Made by a program: the position numbers and the translations under genes. Under the pieces are notes generated by a model that saw only the letters and a program-made list of their open reading frames with translations, was not told the origin of the DNA and did no database searches. This document shows positions 22,962 through 32,716 of a stretch of 64,000 nucleotides of DNA, piece by piece (the stretch's first letter is position 1; the number at the start of each line of letters is the position of its first letter). This DNA is from Azolla caroliniana (taxonomy: Eukaryota > Polypodiophyta), in contig JBHGNT010000001.1 of the NCBI GenBank assembly GCA_043228905.1, positions 24,552,001-24,616,000 on the forward strand, in the 5' to 3' direction.

Positions 22962-23258
22962 TTGAGGGAGTCTAACTGTATTCTAAAACCTTCTTTCATG
23001 AAAATTAAGGAATGCTAAAGCCTAACTATATAACTACCCGAACACTTAGATTAACTATATTATTTTCCGAAATTTTCCTAAAAAACAAATAATTAAAAAT
23101 TATTTTTTATTTTAAAAAGAATGCTAAAGTCTTCTATATAAGGAGGTTAGAAATTTCATTTTCATTATCACGTGAAAGAATCCATTGAGCTCAGAGCACA
23201 GGCCAATTTTCGAGCACTCAGAAGCACATCTTGGACAGCACTACCTCCGGCACGAACC
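22962..23258. promoter_or_regulatory. Divergent promoter region between transposase and methyltransferase genes
   Basis: This 297 bp AT-rich gap has CTATATAAGGAGG at about 23,134, a good TATA box for the plus-strand gene roughly 120 bases upstream of its ATG. GAATGCTAAAG(C/T)CT followed by CTATATAA occurs twice (about 23,010-23,033 and 23,119-23,141), suggesting a duplicated core-promoter module. The minus-strand gene would use the left copy, read inversely (TTATATAG). Confidence 0.5.
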
Positions 23259-23408
23259 ATGAACAAGGGAAAGAAAATCGTCAGGTTAGTAATATTCATT
23301 ACATTTTTTAAGATTCCTAAAGATTCCTTAAAGATTCCTTTCCTCAACACATAGAAATTTTATTTTATTTTGTACAACGAACTTGGAAAGCAATTCTGAA
23401 AGCCAGGA

Positions 23409-23524
23409 CCTTCAACCAAAATCCGGTGCAGTGCATCGGATTTCGGTTGAAAGGCTTGATTTCGGTTGAAAGGTCTTGCCTTCAACCAAAATCCGATGCA
23501 TTGCATCGGATTTTGGTTGAAAAA
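23409..23524. repeat. Two near-perfect palindromic hairpins in intron 1 of the methyltransferase gene
   Basis: The right copy has 20-base arms, TTCAACCAAAATCCGATGCA (23,481-23,500) and its exact complement (23,502-23,521), separated by one base. The left copy at 23,409-23,454 is the same palindrome with a few changes. A half copy (TTTCGGTTGAAAGG) lies between them. They could be a protein-binding site, a hairpin RNA source or a small foldback insertion. Confidence 0.8.
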
Positions 23525-25845
23525 TATGTTGTTTTTGCGATAAAAAACTATCGCATGGGACCATAAAATTGACGTAATTTATATGATAATTTGCGTGATT
23601 TAGATGAAATTGTACGTTGTTTCTATGTTTTCACCAACGTTTTTAATTTCAGTGAACCTAGACAAAAAGTTCCTTCATTTAGATTGAAGATTCGATCTCC
23701 GACAAAACGAGATTCTGGCTCCTTCATGAAGGACACGAGTAAAAAGAATTTATTTGACTCAACGGGGGAAGGAGGATCCAAGTCATCTGTGGCTACTACC
23801 AAAATCAACAAAGGTAGTACGCAAGAGGAGAAAACGGTTGACGTGAAATATAAGGATTACCCCGAACTTGAATGGTGTCTCTCTTATGTCGAGGAGGATG
23901 GGGTGCTGTTATTGATAACGGCAAAATCGGACGGGGAAGGGAAACTTCAGCTTGGAAAAACATTTAATTACGGGCATGTAACCAAGCTAGAGTACGAAGA
24001 CATTGATTCTACATGTATTTTAATCGACGTCTCGAGCTCAGTTGGCGACAGGCGATTGCGACTTGATGAGGGAAACCTAGTACCCGAATCTTGCAATCCC
24101 AAGGCTTTGCATAAAGACCTGCAAACGAAAAATAACTTGTTGGTAGCTCTTCGGTCGTACGTGACAGGAGAGATGATGACCGGTGAAGCAGAAACTCCAC
24201 CGGTCAAAAATCCTGTTCAAAAGAAATATACTAAACGACCACGACCCGAAGAAGAAGAAGAAGAAATATTAGAGTTCGTGGAAGAAGAAGACGACCAACA
24301 AGTCGACGTCGTGGCTCCAGGCGGACAACTATCTTCTGGTGTCCTGACGTCAGAACAAAATAAAATAAGAGAAAATATTGTGAAGACTAAACTTGTGCGC
24401 AGGGGCCAGCTATTTCATTTGCCCATTACTTCTATCCAAAGGCCCCCCATTGACCCCGTGACTGGAAGACGTCCCTTGTAAATTAGGGAGCCGCACTCCG
24501 TCCATGTCCAAAACCTGAAAAGCAAAATGAAAATCAATCCTCACGCTACTGTGGTGCCATTTTTGGTAATGGTTGATCAAGAATAATGCCCAATAGTAGC
24601 AGATTTTAAGTATAGCTCTGCAGACGATTATACATACTATGTAATTGGAGGATCACATTCGGCCGAAGCTCGACGACAGCTTGTCAAAGAATATCCTCTC
24701 ACGTCGTTCTTCAAATACGTCGAATGTAAGGTATATGCAGGACTAACTCACGAGGAGGCGAAGCTGCTCGCATGGGACCATAACAATGACAACGATTATA
24801 GGCAAAAGATGTCATGTATAGAGAGGATAAGATTTTTTCATCATGAATACCTCGATGCCTTGAATCGTTTTGGTCCAAGATTGTGGCCTGGATTGCGACG
24901 CCAGTGTTTATTGGAAGTAGGGATTGCAGTGGATGAGAGTACGAAATCCGAAGGTCTCCGAAAATATGATTCTTGGTTTCAACTAGCTTTTCGGACCGGA
25001 GAGGTGTGGGATCTCCAAGACAAAATATTCTCTATGTGGGAGCGGAAAGAAGTCAAGGGGCAAAGATCAAAAAAGGGAAGAATTGATCCACAAGTTGAGA
25101 TGAAATCAAAGACCAAGGGAAAAAGCGACTTCGTAATCGAGGAGTTACCAGAGGACATGAAACTTTTACCTTGGAGATCATTACAAGGTATCAAAGATGA
25201 TAGATTGTTAATATCCGTGCTATCTCGAGTGGTCACCAAGGAATTTAGTTTGGACGAGATGGTAACAGACTTGCAAAAGTAAGTGTTTATAGTATACCTT
25301 TTCATGAAAGTCTTCAATTATTTTGAATATCTTATTTCTAATTTCATATTGATTGTGCAGTCACAAGGTATACATGAAGATTCAGGAGTTGATGATGCAA
25401 AAACTGAGTTTACCGACATGGGAAGAAGTTGAACAAGCCTGCCCAATAACTTCTTCCTACAAGGCATTGGAGGAATATTTTATTGTATTTAGAGAATGGG
25501 TATGTGTCTTTTGAATGTTGATATGTTAGAAAGTAATGTTCCCTGCTAACAACAATGACACTTGCAGAAACCATCAAAATCGAAAAAGAACAACGACAAT
25601 AATGACGATATTCCAGCGGCCTTCATCACGCACTTAGAACGTGCGAAATATGAGAAGAGAATGACCAAAGGGAAGGAAATGGAACTGCCCGAGGATTCGG
25701 AGACTGTAAAGAGTTTTTTGCATAGGTCCGATCCTTTCAAACAGCTTCATTATAGTGTTTTCAATGGCGAAGTACCCAGATGATCGAACTGTTATCGAGA
25801 AGGCACTACACTTTGCTGATAGCTGACATACCATATGGTTTCCGT

Positions 25846-26573
25846 TGTCGTAGTGTATTTTGTACACTACGTGAAAAACGTATATAGTATTAGATTCAAT
25901 AAAAAATGAAGAAATAGAAGAAAATAGCAAAATAAATGGAACATGCATAGGGCAAGATTCGAACCTTGCACCTCCATGTTAATAATGTAATGTCTTACCA
26001 TTACACTAGCATTTCATTAGTGTTAAAGCATAGATGTCCCACATAGAAAGGTAAATTCACGCTAGGATAAACATTAGAAAAACGCATAACAAAAGAAAAA
26101 GTTACACATACACATCTAGCGTGCATGATAAAAAACGCACAAGTTAGAAAAAGCATGATCACTTTAGATAAAGCATATAGTCTATCTATAGGAAAAGCAT
26201 GGGGTCTATAGTTAGAGAAAAAGCATGGATTACTAAGACTTCCTCATCACTACATAAGGATGGGAAGCACAATGTAATTGTGTGTGAAAAATATTTGGAA
26301 ACTAGATATGTTTCTAAAAAACACCAATTAATAAACTATACTCGTGGGATTCACGAGAATTCTATATCATTCTCTTTCAACCGAAGTTTATATTCTTATA
26401 TTCATATTGATTAATCTAATACAATACACTCGTGGGATTCACGAGTTTGCTATAACTCTTTCTTACAACATATTTATATTCTTATTAGCCTTAAAACTCT
26501 CTTCTTCCTAGTCAAAAACCACAGTGGTTCCCACCCGACTCACACAAACGATCCGGAGCCGAAAGGCACGACA
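25846..26573 (+). mobile_element. Solo-LTR-like element, family SL, copy 2, inside the methyltransferase gene
   Basis: It runs from TGTCGTAGTGTATTTTG to GGCACGACA and is flanked by perfect CCGT duplications (25,842-25,845 and 26,574-26,577). Removing it restores the methyltransferase reading from IADIPYGFR to IAGSTYDD. It carries the reverse tRNA-like module (about 25,945-26,012) and two CTCGTGGGATTCACGAG palindromes (near 26,340 and 26,430). It has no ORF. Confidence 0.85.
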
Positions 26574-27350
26574 CCGTATTGCGGGATCAACATATGATGA
26601 TGTGCCTTTCAAGTACCCTCAGATCGAGAAAATGGTAAAGGATTTCGCAGAACTGACATTGGCCCCCTTGTGGAGGATAGTCATATTTCATAGCATGGGG
26701 CAATCACTGTCAGTCACAACAGCTTTGAAGTCCCGTTGTCATGCCACTGAACACATGCATTGGTGCGTTATAGTTCGCTTTTACTCATTACAGTACTTCT
26801 TATTATATGTACACATTTACACCTCTAATACTTGATTTTCTTTCTCTATAGGATCAAAACAAATATTACACGTAGCCCTGGCGATCAAATGGTTAGTGCG
26901 GTCGAACATTTTTGTGTGGGCTACTATGATTCAATTACAAAGAAGAAGGCTAGAGCACATGTCAATGAGCGTAACGTGGTTAACTACATCATGTGCCCAG
27001 CCGTAACCAAAAAATTAAGACATATGTCAGGGGATAAAAGTATGGTGAACCCTTATCAAAAACCTCAAAGATTGATCAACCGCCTCATAGAGCTCTTCTC
27101 GAATCCAGATGATTGGGTCCTAGACTTGTTCTCTGGCACAGGTATAATATATATATTTAATTTCAATCTTGTCTATCAAGTTTAAGACGTTACTTCTTAT
27201 ATATACTTGTTTGTGTTCATGCGACCATTAGGTACAACGACAGCTTGTGCATTGAAGATGTTTAGAAACTGTGTTGCATTGGAGAAGGACCCTGCTCAAG
27301 CTAACTTCATCAAAATGAGGATCACAGGAATCTGGGACTGTCCAGATTAG

Positions 27351-27690
27351 GATCAAGAAGTCGGAGCAAAACACATCAACGAGACAGAGATGTTCCAAAT
27401 GACTTCACGAGAACCAATGGAACCAATTGATGAAGAAGCAGGGGAGCTGGTGGACCTAGAAGATGTAGCACAGTTTGACCATACATCATATTTGGGAGAG
27501 CTTGGAGATGACACGAATGAAAACAGTCTAGAACAATCAGCGCCGGAGGAGCCTGCTCTGCCTGATTTGCTTATAGATTTATGTAGATGGCGTAATGTAA
27601 AAATTGAGGATTTTGAGGCACAATGTTCACCATCACTTCATATTATATTTGTATATGAGAACATCTGTAATTGTTTATTGTTTAATTAAA
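27351..27690 (+). pseudogene. Acidic tail in frame with the methyltransferase after TAG
   Basis: After the TAG at 27,348 the same frame stays open to 27,689, giving DQEVGAKHINETEMFQMTSR, EAGELVDLEDVAQFDH and EEPALPDLLIDLCRW. It is either a C-terminal extension cut off by a third nonsense codon, or 3' untranslated sequence. The continued open frame and acidic composition favour the former, weakly. Confidence 0.4.
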
Positions 27691-28307
27691 TTCACCTGTT
27701 CATAATTTCCCTTTTAAATCATTATTGGAACCGTTGTTTGTATTTACATATAATTGGTCACCATGCTCTTCTTCAGTTTGAGATATTAACATGATATTGT
27801 AATTTCTCATTTCCGTTAGCATGACTGTATATGAAAAGGTGAATGTTTTTGATAATAAGAGGTTTTTAGTTACCTACGGTTCAAGTCTACTGGTTCCACA
27901 TAGTATAAATGAATGTCGTACGTAATTGTTACTCTTACCAATTACATTGTCATGAACTATATGACATTATACAATGAAACTATCGATATACCCGTCCAAC
28001 AAGTGGGGTACTACTTTATTCCTAAACCCAAAACCACATATTTATAATTACGGTTTATGTAGTTTTACTCTACAATTTGAATATGGATACCAATTTTAGA
28101 ACTTTATATTGAACCAAGTCTTCAATTGTGCTCCATGATATGCAAATTGACACGAATGTGGACACATATACAATTTAGTAATTGCTAGGTTTTTTTTGTT
28201 CTATATTTAACCATCAAGTTGCAAAAGGGGTACACATGCATCATATATTTTCGATATCAGGCTAAAATAGGGTACTTTTCTACATCTGGCCAACTATGCC
28301 AAAAGAG
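27691..28307. other. Right subterminal region of the DNA transposon, no gene seen
   Basis: This AT-rich non-coding sequence lies between the methyltransferase gene and the right terminal inverted repeat. I found no ORF, tandem repeat or RNA gene. It probably contains the methyltransferase 3' end and subterminal transposase-binding sequence. Confidence 0.5.
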
Positions 28308-28349
28308 AATACGACATATTACCTGTTTCAAATGACCCGGTGTTAGTTC
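28308..28349 (-). repeat. Right terminal inverted repeat of the DNA transposon
   Basis: Read on the minus strand it starts GAACTAACACCGGGTCATTT and continues through ACAGGTAATATGTCGTATT, matching the left terminus at 19,957. TATCTT follows directly at 28,350-28,355. Confidence 0.88.
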
Positions 28350-28403
28350 TATCTTCTTTGATATATGTGCGTATCTGTGGTTAATCTACTATGTGTCTGT
28401 AAT

Positions 28404-28592
28404 CCTTGGTGGCGTAGCACAATCGTAAGAGTGTAGGCGTGAGTAACAGTGTGTGTGCTAGCCCATTGTCTAAGGAGCTCGGTTGTAGCCGTCTCCCTAT
28501 ACACTGCTAGGTTACGGGAGGTATCCCACTAAGTATTACAAACAGACGCTACCATTCGTTGTCACACATTCACTTTGAGGTCTAGGTCGAAG
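28404..28592 (+). repeat. gypsy-2 5' LTR, downstream portion
   Basis: CCTTGGTGGCGTAGCACAAT through GAGGTCTAGGTCGAAG is repeated at 37,388-37,577 with about 10 percent difference. It lies just before gag. The exact LTR end and primer site are not clear; a weak match to the 3' LTR end (CAGTAACC versus CGGTAACA) puts the border near 28,600-28,610. Confidence 0.75.
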
Positions 28593-28689
28593 CCTCGCCT
28601 CAGTAACCTCAGTAATACCTGTCGGGACCACAAAGATGATTTCTCACTCTCCAAATACCTCGGCGATACGCAGGAAGCACACTCACCAC

Positions 28690-29970
28690 AAAAGCATTGT
28701 GGCCTTTCCCTGCCCACCGTAGCACCCAGCATGACCTTTGCTTATCCCCACTTCAATGGCGAAACCAATGCCACAACCCACATCCGACTGTTCCTCAATG
28801 TCTGGAATACAAACCACATGGCGCAGAGCCTTTCCGAGGCAATAGCGCACCAGTCCAAAATGACGGAGTTCGGATTAACCTTGGATGGGAGAGCGGCGTT
28901 TTGGCATTCGCAGATAGATCTGCCAACAATCACGACCTTCGACCAGCTACAGTCAGCCTTGTTGCGGTTTTTTCATCGGAGGGTGCCGCAACGTGAAATC
29001 CTTGGGCAATTTTACACAATTAAACAATTGCCGACCGAGACAGTAGTGGATTTCAGTTTACGCTTCCAAAATCTACACTGGAAATTAGAACGGGACCCAA
29101 CGGAGGATGAGAGGAGGGAGACATTTCTGGTAGCATTACGCCGACCCATACGGACAACGCTCAACAACAATAGCATAAAAGGGGAAACGGCTAATATGGT
29201 CATCGAAAGAGCGCTACATCTCGAGTTGGACGAAGAAGAGGAAAGGTTTTCCATGTCCTCATTACGACAAGCATTACGTCAGGACGAGGAACGACATTTT
29301 CGTCAAGCGATCCAGTGCACGATTTGCTTGAATTCAGGGCATCCCGCTGTTGAATGCAACATGCGAATCCACTGTCCAATCTGTCACTCGAAAGCTCACA
29401 TAGTTGAGCAGTGCAAGTACAATATGTTGAACAGAGCCACGCCCACAGTACGCAACGTGGAAACACAACGTCCCCCACGCCGTAATGAACAAAGGCAGCC
29501 AGAAGAACGACCACAGTATATGGATCGAAACCCACGCAATGACCGGCACTACCGGAATCGCCGGAATCACAACGATTCCAAGGAAGACGAGTCGGAGGAT
29601 GAAGACTACCGTGGCAACCCCAGAAATACTAAAGGGGGCCGTCCAACGACTAAACGTGGCGGCTTCAATGGGCCTCGCGGAAAGCATCATCAATATTGGA
29701 ACCAACAGCAGTACGACGAAAGTTCGGATGATGACCGGCACCAGGAACCACGCTAGGACCAACAACAACCACCGCGTACGCTCCGACGAATGAATCAAGA
29801 CCGGGAGGAGCAAGTCACACATGGGGATCGGCACACACTACCAGGGGCCGAGAAGGGTGAATCTACCATCCATTGTTTTGTTTGTCAACAGCCCGGACAT
29901 TATGCCACACAATGCCTAATACGCAAGGGCAAGGGGCCCGCCATCAATACAATTACGGCGGAAGTATAGC
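28690..29970 (+). pseudogene. gypsy-2 gag with three zinc knuckles
   Basis: The frame is open from before 28,575 to 29,753; translation probably starts at an ATG near 28,731 (MTFAYPHFNG). The capsid region reads FGLTLDGRAAFWHSQIDLP and LLRFFHRRVPQREILGQFY. Two knuckles follow, CTICLNSGHPAVEC and CPICHSKAHIVEQC, then an Arg/Asp-rich stretch. A TAG at 29,754 interrupts. The same frame continues to a third knuckle, CFVCQQPGHYATQC (about 29,880), and another TAG near 29,967. It leads in frame into the protease. Confidence 0.82.
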
Positions 29971-30071
29971 AAGTCACGACACGTCAACAAACAAAAAATG
30001 TTGATTGGGTTGCGCAAGATGAGATACGGCAGACAGCCCAAGCACGGGTTGAAAAAGCAAACACGACAAAT

Positions 30072-30950
30072 ATGGAGCGCATGCGGAAGGAGTCCGCAAA
30101 CACGGTGGAGCTATTGGAGGAAGAGGGACCATCCCCGGACCCCATATGGCAAGCATTGATAGGCTATGAGATAACGTTAACCATGGAGAAGCTGTTGCAA
30201 CTAGTCCCACGATTCCGCCAGGCCATGGAAGAGCGGATGACGAGCAGACCTAGGGTAAGCGTCGCCGCGAATTTTATGAACATTAGCGACGGACCGACAG
30301 TGGTGGATCACCACAACCCGGCTATTAAGTTGATACTACACGGTTCGGAAATCCCAAGATGCGTAATCGATGGCGGCTCGGGCGTTAATGTAATTAGCTC
30401 GAAGACATGCGAACAATTGGGAATTTCAGAATGGGAAGCTTGCCCATTCTTGCTTCGCATGGCGGATACCCGCTCAGTACGACCATTGGGATTGATACGC
30501 AAGGTACGCATTATTGTGGGAGGACATCGCTTCGATATCTCAGCAGTAGTCCTCGCCCTTGACGCCCCAGGGGCGTATCCTATGCTGTTGGGCAGATCGT
30601 GGCTTCGTTCAGCGAATATCAAGCAGAGCTAGCAACACAAGTGTATCAGCTTTCGACGCGGACGCACCAAGGTCCGCGTACCAACAGAGGAAATGGCGAC
30701 ACAACCCAAGGGCATAACACCATTGTACGCGGAGGATATAAATATGTTGGCTGGGGTGGATGATACTGAATTAGAGGCATACCTAGACGAGCACCCTCAG
30801 ATTATTCCGCTATTCGAAATTGACGTCATCGAAACCGCGACGGAGTATGCCACGCTTGCTACACTCCACGACGAGGCTTACGAACCAAACCCGGAGTCAA
30901 TATTAGAACTAAGCAGAGCACAAGAAGCGTTCGAGAGGTAAATGGAAATT
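30072..30950 (+). pseudogene. gypsy-2 aspartic protease and linker
   Basis: In the same frame as gag, LLQLVPRFRQAM precedes the active site CVIDGGSGVNVISSKTCEQL, then EWEACPFLLRMADT and VVLALDAPGAYPMLLGRSW. The Asp-Gly-Gly active site is shared with gypsy-1. A TAG near 30,630 and a TAA near 30,939 interrupt the linker (DINMLAGVDDTELEAYLDEH) before reverse transcriptase. The frame otherwise stays continuous across more than 2 kb, so decay is by point changes. Confidence 0.82.
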
Positions 30951-30989
30951 TCACGGTGAGTCACCGCCTCAGCCCTGGAAGAAGTAAAT

Positions 30990-32712
30990 GTGGGTACAAC
31001 GTCAGAACCTCGTTTCCTCTCCATCGCAAAAGAATTAATGCCAGATCAGAGAGACGCGATGATAGCACTACTCAGGAAGTATAAAGATGTCTTCACTTGG
31101 GCCCATGAGGACATGAAGGGGTTAGATCCGAAGTTCTATCAACATAAGATCAATTTAGCAACCGACGCGAAACCGGTCCAGCAACGTCGATATCGCATGA
31201 ACCCAAACTACGCGGCCTGCGTAAAAGAAGAAATTGACAAACTCCTCAAGGCGGGATTCATACGACCAGTTAAACAAGCTACATGGTTAAGCCCGATCGT
31301 AGTTGTACCAAAGAAAAATAGCAAAATACGGGTATACGTGGACTACCAAAAATTAAACGTCATAACCATTACGGATGCATTCCCTTTACCTTTCACCGAT
31401 AGCATACTGGACGCCGTCGCGGGGCATGACATGTACAGTTTTTTAGATGGCTTCAGTGGATACAACCAAGTATGTACTAGGGACTAGGGAGTCTACGTTG
31501 CAGTCGTCATGATGTTCGGGCTAAAGACAACGTCGGCGACATTTCAACAGACAATCACGGAGATTTTTGGGGAATATATTTTGGCCTTCATGCAAGTTTT
31601 TTTAGACGATTTTGCGGTATATGGGAGAACAACCGACCATTTAACACATCTGCAACTATGCCTAGAACGTTGCCGCACCGCACGCTTAAGCCTGAATCCC
31701 GCCAAATGTGCCTTCGGCGTTACCATCGGGGCTCTCCTCGGCCATATAGTCAGCAAGGAAGGGATAGCGGTTGATCCGAATAAAATCTCCGCGATTGCCC
31801 ACGCGAAAACGCCGACAAACGCAAAATCACTCAGCCGTTTTTTAGGACAAATACGATGGCACAATCGGATGATACGCTATTTGGCGGACTTCGACACGCC
31901 GTTACATGCCATCGTTCATCGGACTCCCTTCCAATGGACAGCTACGGAAGAAAAGGCATATGATGCGCTAAAGGTAATGCTAACGCAGGCACCCGTCGTA
32001 CAGCCACCAGTTTGGGCGAAGCCATTCCACGTGTTCGTAGATGCCTCGGACATAGCAATAGGTAGTGCGTTAATGCAAATCACGAAGCCGAATTGGTACC
32101 GGCCAGTGTACTACGCTACTCGAAAATTATCAATGGCTGAGCGTAACTATTCCACAACGGAACGTGAAGCGTTGGGTATGATCTACAACATCAATAAGTT
32201 CCGGCATTATCTGCTAGGGCGGAAATTCACGTTTCACGTGGATCATTCGGCACTACTATATCTGGTGGAGAAACAAGCGCTGACGGGGAAATTGGTGAGA
32301 TGGATGCTGCTGCTTCAAGAATTCGACTTTGTAATTCAGCACCATCCGGGTACGCAACACGTAGTGGCAAATTTTTTGAGCAGACTCGATAATGGAGAAA
32401 CGGCGCAGAGGGATGACGACGACTTTCCGGATGCAGACATTCTGCGGGTAGCAACGCTAGCAGAACGAACGGAAAAGACCTTCCCGGATCGGTGGCTCAT
32501 GGAAATGACCTACTCCCTAACCACGGGGTTACCGCCACCCCAATTACGAACGAATGAGAAAAAGCGGTTGGCCGTCCGGAGTCGAAATTTCTGTTTCATG
32601 GAAAACATACTATACCACAAGGGCAATGACGGAATCTGGAAGCGCGGAATACGGCAAGATGAGAAGGTCGCGGTTCTACGCGAAGCCCATTGTGGTACGG
32701 CAGGAGGACATT
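30990..32712 (+). pseudogene. gypsy-2 reverse transcriptase and RNase H, up to the integrase zinc finger
   Basis: Reverse transcriptase blocks run in order: ATWLSPIVVVPKKNSKIRVY, PFTDSILDAVAGHDMYSFLD, one TAG near 31,485, then MFGLKTTSATFQQTITEIFG and the catalytic QVFLDDFAVYG. RNase H reads FHVFVDASDIAIGSALMQI, ERNYSTTEREALGMIY and FHVDHSALLYLVEKQALTGK, with HVVANFLSRLD at the end. The integrase zinc region starts with LREAHCGTAGGHY at 32,705 and is cut there by SL copy 3. The catalytic Asp pair is kept as FLDD. Confidence 0.88.
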
Positions 32713-32716
32713 ACGT

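Larger units (their letters stand above)
23259..27350 (+). pseudogene. Transposon-borne ParB-like/DNA amino-methyltransferase fusion (broken)
   Basis: Six exons are inferred from GT-AG sites: 23,259-23,284, 23,652-25,278, 25,361-25,499, 25,568-26,762, 26,852-27,141 and 27,232-27,350. The N-terminus has a basic stretch and a Glu-rich run (EEEEEEILEFVEEEDD). A ParB/sulfiredoxin-like domain (about 24,430-24,830) reads LFHLPITSIQRPP, YYVIGGSHSAEARRQL and KVYAGLTHEEAKLLAWDHN. The methyltransferase half has motif IV as IADIPYGF (25,825), a KPQRLINRLIELFS block, then motif I LDLFSGTG continuing TTTACALKM, and ALEKD. Motif IV before motif I is the beta-class order of N4-cytosine/N6-adenine DNA methyltransferases. 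Disabling changes: TAA at 24,479 and 24,584, frame shifts near 25,780 and 25,815, and a solo LTR at 25,846-26,573. After the TAG at 27,348 the same frame runs on to 27,689. Confidence 0.8.
19953..28349. mobile_element. DNA transposon with terminal inverted repeats, transposase and ParB-methyltransferase genes
   Basis: The left end (TTAACATCGGGTCATTTGAA, continuing ACAGGTAATATGTCG) and the right end, inverted at 28,308-28,349, match over about 45 bases with few changes. TATCTT at 19,947-19,952 and 28,350-28,355 is a candidate 6 bp target duplication; the left end has about four extra bases between it and the matched repeat, so the exact terminus is uncertain. Inside, a minus-strand transposase gene (20,289-22,961) and a plus-strand spliced methyltransferase gene (23,259-27,350) diverge from a 297 bp intergenic region. 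The transposon sits in the 5' LTR of gypsy-2. Confidence 0.85.

Noticed and set aside
29200-29834. Minus-strand ORFs of 111 and 166 residues over gypsy-2 gag
   Set aside because: Antisense to a clear zinc-knuckle gag frame.
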